Shown one piece after another: positions 26,885 to 35,258 of a stretch of 64,000 nucleotides of DNA (the stretch's first letter is position 1; every line of letters begins with the position of its first letter). The notes under the pieces were generated by a model. The model did not search any database. It was not told the DNA's origin and saw only the letters and a list, made by a program, of their open reading frames with translations. The stretch spans positions 56,805-120,804 of the forward strand of contig NZ_JAMJWG010000028.1 in the NCBI RefSeq assembly GCF_024435355.1, given 5' to 3'. This DNA comes from Streptomyces odontomachi (GTDB taxonomy: Bacteria > Actinomycetota > Actinomycetes > Streptomycetales > Streptomycetaceae). The position numbers and the translations under genes are program-made.

Positions 26885-27838
26885 TCATGGCGACAACGCC
26901 CGGCGCAGCGCCGCAGTGGCCTCGTCGGTCACCCGGCGGATGACCGCGGCGTGCTCGACCATGACGGCGCCGTGGAAGGTGCCCGGGTACACGTGCAGTT
27001 CGGCCAGTACACCCGCGGCGAGCAGCTCCTGCGCGTAGTGGATGCCCTCGTCGCGCAGCGGATCGAAGTGCATCACCGTGACCAGCGCGGGCGGCAGGTC
27101 GGTGAGCTGGCCGGCCTCAGCGCGGGCGGGCGCGGCGTACACGGGGACGTCCTCGGAGCCGGCTGCCTCGCCCAGGTAGGCCCACCAGCTCAGCTCCGCG
27201 TTGCGGCGGTTCCACACCGGTGTGTCGGTGCAGGACACGGCACTGGGGGTGGTCAGGCGGTCGTCCAGGGCCGGGCTGCACAGGTACTGGAAGCAGATCG
27301 AGGGGCCGCCGCGGTCCCGGCTCAGCAGGGTCAGCGCGGCTGCGAGCCCGGCACCCGCGCTGTCCCCGCACACCGCGATCCGATCGGGCCTGAGGTTCAG
27401 CTCGGTGGCGTTCTTCTCCAGCAGGCACAGGCCGGCGTAGCAGTCCTCCAGGGCTGCCGGGTACGGGTGTTCCGGCGCGAGCCGGTAGTCCGGGGAGACC
27501 ACGAGGACGCCGAGGTCGCGGCAGAGGCGGAGGTTGGTCTCGTGGTCGACGTCGGGAGAGCCGAGCACGTACCCGCCGCCGTGCAGCGAGTAGAGCACGG
27601 GCAGCGGCCCGGGGCACGGCGCGGGATCCGGGCGGTACAGGCGCAGCGGCACGTCGGGGGCGTCAGCGGGCCCCGGCGCGCGCAGCTCCGTCACCATCAC
27701 ACCGGTGGTGTCCACGGCCGCCAGCCGTGCGGCCACCTCGCGTGCCTGGGCGGCTCGGGCCGCCGTCAGGTCGGTGATGTCCACCTCGGCCATCATCGTC
27801 AAGGCCGCGGCCAGCTCGGGATCGTAGGGGTAGCGCAT
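26885..27838 (-). CDS. HSL-family alpha/beta hydrolase (carboxylesterase)
   Basis: 317 residues of the hormone-sensitive-lipase group. The oxyanion motif HGGG is at 86-89, the nucleophile elbow GDSAG at 158-162, the acid in VMHFDPLRDEG and the His in GTFHGA, so the triad is complete. No signal peptide is visible, so it acts in the cytoplasm on short-chain esters. The ATG at 27838 has GAAGGAC upstream and is preferred over an ATG seven codons earlier. A perfect palindrome at 27858-27877 lies immediately before the start and overlaps the promoter or leader. It converges with the PucR gene. Confidence 0.9.
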   Translation of the reverse strand: MRYPYDPELAAALTMMAEVDITDLTAARAAQAREVAARLAAVDTTGVMVTELRAPGPADAPDVPLRLYRPDPAPCPGPLPVLYSLHGGGYVLGSPDVDHETNLRLCRDLGVLVVSPDYRLAPEHPYPAALEDCYAGLCLLEKNATELNLRPDRIAVCGDSAGAGLAAALTLLSRDRGGPSICFQYLCSPALDDRLTTPSAVSCTDTPVWNRRNAELSWWAYLGEAAGSEDVPVYAAPARAEAGQLTDLPPALVTVMHFDPLRDEGIHYAQELLAAGVLAELHVYPGTFHGAVMVEHAAVIRRVTDEATAALRRALSP

Positions 27839-27857
27839 GCCCGTCCTTCGGTAGGTC

Positions 27858-27877
27858 ACACCGCCGCACGGCGGTGT
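27858..27877. promoter_or_regulatory. Palindromic operator ACACCGCCG-CA-CGGCGGTGT
   Basis: A 20-bp near-perfect palindrome (9-bp arms) directly upstream of the esterase gene read leftwards, 19 bp before its start. It could be a repressor site or a leader hairpin masking translation. The binding protein is unknown. Confidence 0.5.
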
Positions 27878-28153
27878 TACTCAGGTTTCCCGCGCGATGT
27901 CCGCGCCGGCCACCCCGGCCGGCCTGCCTTTCCGGCTGGGAGTCCGGGGGCATCCCCCGGAAAACGCAGTATCGGCACCGTGCCACGGTGTTCACCGGCC
28001 GGTCATCAGACGGCCGTCGGAACCAATCGCCCGATGCCCCGACAGCCGTTCGCCAAGCGCCGTATGGTCTCGCGCGAACGCTGCGAACCGTATGAGACTC
28101 CGGGCACCCCCCGCACCGGGTGGGGTTCGCCAGCCAGGAAGGCGCACACCACT

Positions 28154-29512
28154 ATGAGAAGACGTTCGTGGATCACGGCCGGCCTGTTCGGCACGGCATC
28201 CTTCGCGGTGTCATCCGCAGGGTCGACCGTCGCGCACGCCGCCGGCGGAGGCGATCCGGGGACGGCCACCCCGTCCACGGTCACCGCCGATCCGGCCGTC
28301 GCCGGCGCGCGGCACCACCCCGAGCCGGCGACGGACGCCCGCTGGGTGCACACCTGGACCGCGATGCCGCAGCTGACCGAGCCGTCCAACATGCCTCCGG
28401 CGCCGTTCACGCAGTCCGGTGGGGTGCTCGTCGACAGCACCCTGCGGCAGACCGTGCACGTCTCGCTCGGGGGCGCGCAGGTGCGGCTGCGGCTGTCCAA
28501 CGTGTTCGGTGGCGCCCCGCTGCCCGTCACCTCGGTCTTCGTGGCCCTGCCGCAGGACGGGAGAGCCGGTGTGGACCGCATCCAGGAGGGCACCTCCCAG
28601 CAGGTGACCTTCCAGGGCCGGAAGTCGGTGACCGTGCCGGTCGGGCAGGAGGCGGTCTCCGAGCCGCTGGAGCTGGCGGTGCAGCCGGACTCGAACCTGA
28701 CGGTCACGATGTACCTGGCGACCGGGCAGGCGTCACAGGACATCACCTCGCACCCCGGCTCGCGCACCACCTCGTACCTGCTCGCCGGCGACCACGGCCA
28801 GGATGCCGCGCTGCCCGGTGCCACCACCGTCGAGCACTGGTACTTCCTCAGCGGCGTGGAGGTCACGGCCCCGGGCTCGGAACGTGCCACCGTCGTCCTG
28901 GGCGACTCGCTCACCGACGGCCGCGGCTCCACCACCAACGGGAACGACCGCTGGCCCGACCAGCTGTTCGACCGGCTCAGGGCGAATCCCGGCACGGCGG
29001 GCGTGGCCGTGCTGAACCAGGGCGCCGGGGGCAACCGGGTCCTCAACGACGGTCTCGGCCCCAGCGCGGTGTCCCGCTTCGACCGCGATGTGCTGGGCCC
29101 GAGCGGTGTCACCTCGGTGATCGTCTTCGAGGGGATAAACGACATCGGAACCGCCGGCGCCACCAGTCAGGCGCAGCAGGCGGTGACCGGCCAGCTGATC
29201 GCCGCCTACGGTGAAATGATCACGAAGGCCCACGACCGTGGGCTCAAGGCATACGGGGCGACCCTGACGCCCTTCGGCGGCAACGGCTACGACGACCCCG
29301 GGGGGACCCGCGAGGCGGCCCGGCAGGCGGTCAACGACTGGATTCGCACGAGTGGCCGTTTCGACGCGGTCGTCGACCTCGACCGGGCCGCACGTGATCC
29401 GCAGCAGCCACGGCGGCTGAACCCCGCGTTTGACGTGGGGGACCACCTCCACATGAACCCTGCGGGTTACGCGGCGCTGGCTGGGGCGTTTCCGGTGGAG
29501 CTGTTTGCGTAG
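28154..29512 (+). CDS. Secreted SGNH/GDSL-family lipase or esterase
   Basis: 452 residues. The N-terminus MRRRSWITAGLFGTASFAVS...AHA is a signal peptide with a possible twin-arginine motif. A beta-rich N-terminal domain (about 55-235) precedes the SGNH hydrolase domain: block I VVLGDSLTDG near residue 250, block II GAGGNRV, block III EGINDIG, block V DHLHMNPAGY. All four catalytic or oxyanion residues (Ser, Gly, Asn, His) are present. Members hydrolyse lipids or sugar esters. The ATG at 28154 is chosen as the first codon of the signal peptide; the GGAAGG element is further away than usual. The upstream region 27878-28153 contains no other gene. Confidence 0.9.
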   Translation: MRRRSWITAGLFGTASFAVSSAGSTVAHAAGGGDPGTATPSTVTADPAVAGARHHPEPATDARWVHTWTAMPQLTEPSNMPPAPFTQSGGVLVDSTLRQTVHVSLGGAQVRLRLSNVFGGAPLPVTSVFVALPQDGRAGVDRIQEGTSQQVTFQGRKSVTVPVGQEAVSEPLELAVQPDSNLTVTMYLATGQASQDITSHPGSRTTSYLLAGDHGQDAALPGATTVEHWYFLSGVEVTAPGSERATVVLGDSLTDGRGSTTNGNDRWPDQLFDRLRANPGTAGVAVLNQGAGGNRVLNDGLGPSAVSRFDRDVLGPSGVTSVIVFEGINDIGTAGATSQAQQAVTGQLIAAYGEMITKAHDRGLKAYGATLTPFGGNGYDDPGGTREAARQAVNDWIRTSGRFDAVVDLDRAARDPQQPRRLNPAFDVGDHLHMNPAGYAALAGAFPVELFA

Positions 29513-29585
29513 GCTCTGCGGCCCGGTGGCCGAATACGGCTGAGACAGCCCCCTTGGGACGGTGGCGATCTGACGGTTGCGTCAT

Positions 29586-29685
29586 GGCTGGTCGCGCAGT
29601 TCCCCGCGCCTCTCATAGGTGCGCCGTGGGCGAGGATGGCGCCGAAGGCGCCTGAACAGGGGCGCGGGGAACTGCGCGACCAGCC
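29586..29685. repeat. Dispersed Streptomyces palindromic repeat
   Basis: Two 25-bp arms are perfect inverted complements: the left arm 29586-29610 starts GGCTGGTCGCGCAGTTCCCC and the right arm 29661-29685 ends AACTGCGCGACCAGCC. Between them sits a smaller hairpin GGCGCC-GAA-GGCGCC. I recognise the arm sequence as a common intergenic repeat in Streptomyces genomes. It may terminate transcription of the SGNH gene. The rest of 29686-29903 shows nothing else. Confidence 0.8.
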
Positions 29686-29903
29686 ACCCACCGGCCCGGT
29701 GGTCCGGACACGACACAAACCACCTCCCTCGGACGGAGACGCCCCCCCGGCACAACCGGAGCGAACCCGCCGTCCGGGTGGCGTCCCCGGCGACACGGCC
29801 GGCGGTCGGAAGGGTGCGCGCCGGGCGCGCATACCGTGGCGGGGATCCCGCGCGCGGCGGCAGGGCGAGGCGGTCCCCGGCGCCGGCACCTGGAGGTACG
29901 CAG

Positions 29904-31445
29904 ATGCGCCTGCTGCTCGTCCACCCGAGCGCCCTGATGTACTCGGAGATCTTCCTCCGTCTGGAGCCCCTCGGCCTCGAACGCGTGGCGGGCGCCGCGG
30001 TCGCCGCCGGGCACCAGGTGCGGATGGTCGACCTACAGACCGACCGGCACGCCATGCTCACCCGTGAGCTGACCGGCTTCCGGCCGGACGCGCTGGGCAT
30101 CTCGCTGAACTACCTGGCGAACATCCCGGAGGCCATCGACATCGCCCGGAGCGCCAAGCGGCTGCTGCCGGGCGTGTTCGTCTTCTTCGGCGGGCACAGC
30201 GTGTCCTTCGTCGCCGACGACGTCATCGAACAGGCCGAGGGGGCGGTCGACGCGGTGGTGCGCGGCGAGGGCGAGACGGCGGTCGTCCCCCTGCTGGAGG
30301 CGGTTCCGGACCGCGCTGCCGCCGCCGGGGTGCCCGGCGTGGTGACGCCGGACGGCAGCGGGCCCGCCCCGCAGATGCTGCACAGCATCGACGCCCCGAA
30401 GCCCGCGCGCGATCTGCTGCGGCACCGGCGCCGCTACTTCATCGGGGAGCTGGACCCGTGCGCGTCGATCGAGTTCACCCGCGGCTGTCCCTGGGACTGC
30501 TCGTTCTGCTCGGCGTGGACGTTCTACGGGCGCAGCTACCGCAAGGCGTCTCCGGAGGCGGCGGCCGAGGAGATGGCGAGCATCCGCGAGCCGAACGTCT
30601 TCGTCGTCGACGACGTGGCCTTCATCCGGCCCGAGCACGGCGACGCCATCGCCGCCGAGTTGGAGCGCCGGCGGATCCGCAAGCGGTACTACCTGGAGAC
30701 CCGCGCGGACGTGTTGCTGCGCAACACGGAGGTCTTCGAGCGGTGGGCGCGCCTCGGCCTGCGGTACATGTTCCTCGGCATGGAGGCGATCGACGCCGAG
30801 GGCCTGGACCTGTACCGCAAGCGGGTCAGCCCGGACGACAACTTCCGGGCCCTGGAGGTGGCGCGGCGGCTCGGCATCAGCGTCGCCATCAATCTGATCG
30901 TGGATCCGGCCTGGGACCACGAGCGGTTCCGGACCGTCCGGGAGTTCGCGCTGGCGGTGCCGGAGATCGTCCATCTGACCGTCATGACGCCCTATCCGGG
31001 CACGGAGGTGTGGCACACCGAGTCGCGGCGGCTGACCACCCGGGACTACCGGCTGTTCGACATCCAGCATGCGGTGGTGCCCACCACGTTGCCGCTCGCC
31101 GAGTTCTACCGCGAGCTGGTGCGCACCCAGGCCGTCATCAACCGCAAGCACCTCGGTCTGCGGACCGCGGTCGGCGCGGCCCGGGTGCTGGCCGGGAACC
31201 TGGCGCGTGGCCAGACGAACTTCGCCCGGATGCTGTGGCGGTTCAACCAGGTCTACAACCCGCGCCGCCAGCTGGCAGACCACGCCCGTCCGGTCCGCTA
31301 CGAGCTGCCGCTGCCCGAGCGCCTGGACGTGGGCGACCGGCGGCAGCTGTTCATCCACACCCGGCCGACCGGTACCCGCCCGGCGAAGGGCGCGGCGTCG
31401 GCGCCCACCGAGACGGAGGAGGCCGCGGGAGACACCGCGGAGTAG
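29904..31445 (+). CDS. hpnR: Hopanoid C-3 methylase (B12-binding radical SAM)
   Basis: 513 residues. An N-terminal cobalamin-binding Rossmann domain (VHPSALMYSEIFLRLEPLGLE; GISLNYLANIPEAIDIA; VFFGGHSVSFV) precedes a radical SAM barrel with the CxxxCxxC cluster motif at Cys195/199/202 (CPWDCSFC), followed by AWTFYGRSYRK, VDDVAFI, LGMEAID and TPYPGTEVW. These segments match what I know of HpnR almost word for word. The enzyme adds a methyl group at C-3 of hopanoids using SAM and methylcobalamin at the membrane. The ATG at 29904 follows TGGAGG. The C-terminal tail is Ala/Thr/Glu-rich. No other hopanoid gene (shc, hpnA-O) is in the window, so it acts as an orphan relative to a cluster elsewhere. 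Confidence 0.92.
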   Translation: MRLLLVHPSALMYSEIFLRLEPLGLERVAGAAVAAGHQVRMVDLQTDRHAMLTRELTGFRPDALGISLNYLANIPEAIDIARSAKRLLPGVFVFFGGHSVSFVADDVIEQAEGAVDAVVRGEGETAVVPLLEAVPDRAAAAGVPGVVTPDGSGPAPQMLHSIDAPKPARDLLRHRRRYFIGELDPCASIEFTRGCPWDCSFCSAWTFYGRSYRKASPEAAAEEMASIREPNVFVVDDVAFIRPEHGDAIAAELERRRIRKRYYLETRADVLLRNTEVFERWARLGLRYMFLGMEAIDAEGLDLYRKRVSPDDNFRALEVARRLGISVAINLIVDPAWDHERFRTVREFALAVPEIVHLTVMTPYPGTEVWHTESRRLTTRDYRLFDIQHAVVPTTLPLAEFYRELVRTQAVINRKHLGLRTAVGAARVLAGNLARGQTNFARMLWRFNQVYNPRRQLADHARPVRYELPLPERLDVGDRRQLFIHTRPTGTRPAKGAASAPTETEEAAGDTAE

Positions 31446-31508
31446 TCGCCGGATCGGCGGTGCCCGCGGCCCGCCGAAGCGGTCACCGACGTCAAACGGT
31501 CACCGCCG

Positions 31509-32165
31509 TCAGGGACGCGGCGTCGCCCGCAGCATCTCGATCACGCTGTCCACATGGGTTCGGGCGGCGGCCTCGGCGCCGGGCGGATCCCCGGCCACGA
31601 TCGCGTCGATGATCGCCAGGTGCTGCGGCAGCGACTGGGCGGGGCGGCCGGGGCGCAGCGCGAGCCGGAACTGGTAGCGCACCATCTGGCCGTTCAGCCG
31701 GTCGAGCAGGGTCTGCGCCACCTGCTGGCCGCTCACCTCGGTGATGAAGTCATGGAGCCGGCGGTTCAGCGCGGAGTAGGCGTCCCGCTCGCCGTCGGCC
31801 ACGGCCCGGCGCATCTCCTCGCCGATCTCCTTCAGCGTGACGCGGTCCGCGTCCGTGGCGCGTTCGGCCGCACGCCGGGCGCACACGGCCTCCAGCGCGG
31901 CGCGGCACTCGGTGATCAGGACCGCCTCGTCGACGGAGATGACGCGCACCCTGGCGCCGCGGCGGGGAACCAGCTCCACGAGACCGTCGGCGGCGAGGTC
32001 CTGGAGGGCTTCGCGCACCGCGCTGCGGGTGACCTGGAAGGTCTCGGACAGCTCCTGCTCCACCAACCGCTGTCCGGGCACCATGTCGCCCACCGCCAGT
32101 GCTCGACGGATGCCCGCGCAGACCGCGCTCCGCCCCTCCCGACCGGTGACCTGGTTCTGCGCCAC
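31509..32165 (-). CDS. GntR/FadR-family regulator of the aromatic-acid (oxalomesaconate) genes
   Basis: 218 residues from the GTG at 32165, preceded by GAGGGAAGG. The GntR winged helix spans about 5-75 (MVPGQRLVEQELSETFQVTRSAVREAL, then the wing LVPRRGARVRVI). The FCD domain follows (LITECRAALEAVCARRAAER, LNRRLHDFITEVSGQQ, IDAIVAGDPPGAEAAARTHV). The frame is open further upstream to 32303 but that part overlaps the operator region and lacks a good start. It is divergent from ligJ. The palindrome ATTGTCAACAAT lies in the shared promoter and recurs before the other catabolic arm at 40595-40612, so it is likely the repressor of both, released by a pathway acid. Confidence 0.85.
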   Translation of the reverse strand: MAQNQVTGREGRSAVCAGIRRALAVGDMVPGQRLVEQELSETFQVTRSAVREALQDLAADGLVELVPRRGARVRVISVDEAVLITECRAALEAVCARRAAERATDADRVTLKEIGEEMRRAVADGERDAYSALNRRLHDFITEVSGQQVAQTLLDRLNGQMVRYQFRLALRPGRPAQSLPQHLAIIDAIVAGDPPGAEAAARTHVDSVIEMLRATPRP

Positions 32166-32252
32166 CGCTACCGCCTTCCCTCGTCGTCCGGACGCAACCG
32201 AAACGCAGTCTAACGACGCCGTCCGGGCCATTGAAACTTTTTCGTCGAGCAT

Positions 32253-32264
32253 ATTGTCAACAAT
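32253..32264. promoter_or_regulatory. GntR operator ATTGTCAACAAT at the ligJ promoter
   Basis: A perfect 5+2+5 palindrome. It overlaps a TTGTCA -35 (32254-32259) that pairs with TAGGTT (32277-32282) at 17-bp spacing, facing ligJ. An identical core is found before ligU. Confidence 0.65.
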
Positions 32265-32288
32265 TTCGTCAATGGTTAGGTTGGGCGC

Positions 32289-32326
32289 GGGGGCACCTCC
32301 CACGCCCGTTCAGGGCAGTGGGGGAG
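32289..32326. repeat. Short dispersed palindromic repeat, copy 1
   Basis: GGGGGCACCTCCCACGCCCG is followed by TTCAGGGCAGTGGGGGAG. A second copy is at 55187-55222. The element can fold through CTCCCAC/GTGGGGGAG and CGCCC/GGGC. It lies in the ligJ leader between the promoter and the gene. Confidence 0.7.
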
Positions 32327-32442
32327 ACCGCACAGCAAGGGAGAGCAATGGTGCAATCCAGGACGACCCGGCCGGCCGGCGTGCGCAGAGGCGCCCTGTC
32401 ACCGAGCGAGGCCCGGCGCCGGCCACACCGTGAGGAGCAGCG

Positions 32443-33471
32443 ATGATCATCGACTGCCACGGTCACTTCACCACGGCACCACCGGCGCTCGGGCAGTGGC
32501 GCGAGGCGCAGATCGCCGCGCTCACCGACCCGAGCGCCACCGCCCCCACCCATGCCGACCTGCACATCGGCGACGACGACCTGCGCGGCGGCATCGAGCC
32601 CAACCAGCTTCGGCTGATGGACGAGCGGGGCATCGACGTCACGGTCTTCTCGCCCCGAGCCTCGTTCATGGCCCACCACGTCGGCGACTTCGAGACCTCC
32701 GCACGCTGGGCCGCGCTCTGCAACGAACTCTGCTTCCGGGTCAGCCGGCTCTACCCGGAGCGCTTCGTGACGGCCGCGATGCTCCCCCAGTCGCCCGGCG
32801 TCGACCCGGCCACCTGCATCCCCGAGCTACGGCGCTGCGTCGAGGAGTACGGCGCCGTCGCGGTGAACCTCAACCCGGACCCGTCGGGCGGCCACTGGAC
32901 GGCCCCGCCGCTGACGGACCGTTCCTGGTACCCGCTGTACGAGAAGCTGGTCGAGTACGACGTACCGGCGATGGTGCACGTGAGCACCAGCGTCAACCCG
33001 GCCTTCCACACCACCGGGGCGCACTACCTCAACGCCGACACCACGGCGTTCATGCAGCTCGTGCAGGGCGATCTGTTCCGGGACTTCCCCACCCTGCGGC
33101 TGATCATCCCGCACGGCGGTGGCGCCGTCCCGTTCCACTGGGGCAGGTTCCGTGGTCTGGCCATGATGCTCGACAAGCCGCCGCTGGAGGAGCATGTGCT
33201 GGGCAACGTGTTCTTCGACACCTGCGTCTACCACCAGCCCGGCGCCGACCTGCTGTTCGACGTCGTGCCGGTGCGCAACATCCTGTTCGCCTCGGAGATG
33301 ATCGGCGCGGTCCGCACCGTCGATCCCCGCACCGGCCACCACTTCGACGACACCCGCCGCTACGCGGAAGCCGCCCGGCTCTCGCCGGATGACCTGGCCG
33401 CCGTGCAGGAGCACAACGCCCGGGCCGTCTACCCGCGCCTGGACGCGCTGCTGAAGCGTCAGGGGCGCTGA
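32443..33471 (+). CDS. ligJ: 4-oxalomesaconate hydratase
   Basis: 342 residues of the amidohydrolase superfamily. It starts MIIDCHGHFTTAP with the metal-binding H-x-H (His6, His8), and later shows VFSPRASFMAHHVGDFETS, PQSPGVDPATCIPELRRCV, NLNPDPSGGHWT, IPHGGGAVPFHWGRFRG, FFDTCVYHQPG and FASEMIGAVR. These segments are nearly identical to LigJ of lignin-aromatic degraders, which hydrates 4-oxalomesaconate to 4-carboxy-4-hydroxy-2-oxoadipate (CHA). The ATG at 32443 follows GAGGAGCAGCG. It is the first gene of a ligJ-ligK-ligI-MFS operon (gaps of 46-70 bp) under the ATTGTCAACAAT operator. Confidence 0.93.
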   Translation: MIIDCHGHFTTAPPALGQWREAQIAALTDPSATAPTHADLHIGDDDLRGGIEPNQLRLMDERGIDVTVFSPRASFMAHHVGDFETSARWAALCNELCFRVSRLYPERFVTAAMLPQSPGVDPATCIPELRRCVEEYGAVAVNLNPDPSGGHWTAPPLTDRSWYPLYEKLVEYDVPAMVHVSTSVNPAFHTTGAHYLNADTTAFMQLVQGDLFRDFPTLRLIIPHGGGAVPFHWGRFRGLAMMLDKPPLEEHVLGNVFFDTCVYHQPGADLLFDVVPVRNILFASEMIGAVRTVDPRTGHHFDDTRRYAEAARLSPDDLAAVQEHNARAVYPRLDALLKRQGR

Positions 33472-33541
33472 GGAACCCCGCCCGCGAGGGCCGCCAGAAC
33501 CCGTCCGTCCGCCCAGGACCCGTCACAGGAAAGACCGGACC

Positions 33542-34225
33542 ATGCACGAACTCGGAGTCGTCCACCGCTCCATCGCCCGCCCGTCGCCCGCGGACGTGGC
33601 GGCGCTCGCCCCGTTCGGGGTCGCCACCCTGCACGAAGCGATGGGCCGCACCGGCCTGATGCGCCCCTACCTGCGGCCCGTCTATCCGGGTGCCCGGTTG
33701 TGCGGCCCGGCGGTGACCGTGCTGATGCAGCCGGGCGACAACTGGATGTTGCACGTGGCCGTGGAGCAACTACAGCCGGGTGACGTCGTCGTGGCGGCCT
33801 GCACCACCGAGTGCGAGGACGGCTTCTTCGGTGAGCTGCTGGCGACCTCGATGCGCGCGCACGGCGGCAGCGGCCTGGTGATCGACGGCGGCTGCCGCGA
33901 CGTCGCCGAACTGGCCGAGATGGACTTCCCCGTCTTCAGCCGCGCGGTCCACTCCCGGGGCACGGTCAAGGCCACCATCGGCTCGGTCAACATCCCCGTC
34001 GTCTGCGCGAATGCGCTGGTCAACCCCGGTGACGTGGTCGTCGCCGACGCCGACGGGGTGGTCGTCGTACCGGCCGGGGAGGTCCGCTCGGTCGCCGAGG
34101 CCGCCCGCCGCCGCGAGGACAACGAGGCCGACAAGCGCCAGCGGCTCGCGTCGGGCGAGCTGGGGCTCGACATCTACGAGATGCGGGACCGGCTCAGGTC
34201 CGCCGGCCTGCGCTACGTCGACTAG
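33542..34225 (+). CDS. ligK: 4-carboxy-4-hydroxy-2-oxoadipate aldolase (RraA-fold)
   Basis: 227 residues of the HMG/CHA class II aldolase family with the RraA fold. Visible landmarks are FGVATLHEAMGRTGLM, LCGPAVTVLMQPGDNWM, the active-site signature VIDGGCRDVAEL (Arg and Asp binding pyruvate and metal), and ANALVNPGDVVVADADGVVVVP. It splits CHA to pyruvate and oxaloacetate, the last step of the protocatechuate-4,5/gallate route, and may also decarboxylate oxaloacetate. It follows ligJ by 70 bp with its own weak ribosome-binding site (CAGGAAAGACC). Confidence 0.92.
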   Translation: MHELGVVHRSIARPSPADVAALAPFGVATLHEAMGRTGLMRPYLRPVYPGARLCGPAVTVLMQPGDNWMLHVAVEQLQPGDVVVAACTTECEDGFFGELLATSMRAHGGSGLVIDGGCRDVAELAEMDFPVFSRAVHSRGTVKATIGSVNIPVVCANALVNPGDVVVADADGVVVVPAGEVRSVAEAARRREDNEADKRQRLASGELGLDIYEMRDRLRSAGLRYVD

Positions 34226-34271
34226 TCGACCAGCGGACACCGATCACCGCCACAAGGCCCGGAGAACCACC

Positions 34272-35192
34272 ATGAGCACACCGTCCCCCAAGACCGCGGG
34301 CTGGCTGGACTGGCACCCGAACCCGTCCGAGCCCGCCTTCCGCCTTCCGCCGGGCACCGTGGACGCGCACTGTCACGTCTTCGGCCCGCAGGCCACGTTC
34401 CCGTTCGCCCCGGAGCGCAAGTACACCCCCTGCGACGCCGGCAAGGACCGGTTGTTCGCGCTGCGTGACCACCTCGGCATCGCCCGCAACGTCATCGTGC
34501 AGGCCACCTGCCACGGCGCGGACAACAGCGCCATGGTCGACGCCGTGCGGGCGGCCGGCGGCCGGGCACGCGGCGTCGCGACCGTCCGCCCCGACGTCAC
34601 CGACGACGAACTGCGCAGGCTGGACGCGGCCGGGGTGCGCGGGGTGCGGTTCAACTTCCTGCGGCGGCTGGTCACCGCCTCCCCCAAGGACGACCTGACC
34701 ACCATCGCCAGGAAGGTGGCCCCGCTGGGCTGGCACGTCGTCCTGTACTTCGAGAGCGCCGACCTGCCGGAACTGGCGGACTTCTTCGGCGCCCTGCCCA
34801 CCGCGCTGGTGGTGGACCACATGGGGCGGCCGGATGTCACCGAGCCGGTGGACGGCGAGCAGTTCACCGGGTTCCTGCGCTTCGTCGACCGGCACGACGT
34901 GTGGGTGAAGGTGAGCTGCCCGGAGCGGCTCACCGTCACCGGTCCCGCGGCCCTCGACGGCGAGCGGAACGCCTACACCGACGTCGTGCCCTTCGCGCGC
35001 CGGGTCGTGGCGGAGTTCGAGGACCGGGTGCTGTGGGGCACCGACTGGCCGCACCCCAACCTCACCGACCACATGCCGGACGACGGCCTGCTGGTCGATC
35101 ACGTGCCGCACGTGGCCACCACCGCGGCACGGCGGCAGAAGCTGCTGGTCGACAACCCCATGCGCCTGTACTGGCCCGGCGAGGCCAACTGA
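34272..35192 (+). CDS. ligI: 2-pyrone-4,6-dicarboxylate (PDC) hydrolase
   Basis: 306 residues, amidohydrolase superfamily (PF04909 type). It has DAHCHVFGP near the N-terminus, ATCHGADNSAMVDAV, GVRFNFLRRLV, VVDHMGRPDV and the closing LWGTDWPHPNL with the catalytic Asp. The family opens the lactone ring of PDC to 4-oxalomesaconate, the substrate of LigU/LigJ encoded nearby. It lies 46 bp after ligK in the same operon, with ribosome-binding sequence CCGGAGAACC. Presence of ligI means PDC is an intermediate, as in the 3-O-methylgallate or protocatechuate-4,5 routes, although no ligC dehydrogenase is seen. Confidence 0.9.
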   Translation: MSTPSPKTAGWLDWHPNPSEPAFRLPPGTVDAHCHVFGPQATFPFAPERKYTPCDAGKDRLFALRDHLGIARNVIVQATCHGADNSAMVDAVRAAGGRARGVATVRPDVTDDELRRLDAAGVRGVRFNFLRRLVTASPKDDLTTIARKVAPLGWHVVLYFESADLPELADFFGALPTALVVDHMGRPDVTEPVDGEQFTGFLRFVDRHDVWVKVSCPERLTVTGPAALDGERNAYTDVVPFARRVVAEFEDRVLWGTDWPHPNLTDHMPDDGLLVDHVPHVATTAARRQKLLVDNPMRLYWPGEAN

Positions 35193-35258
35193 TCCGCCCC
35201 GTTCGGGGCTCGATCCGCCCTCCTCCCCCTGACCCTCCCTGACGACAAGGGCCCCGTC

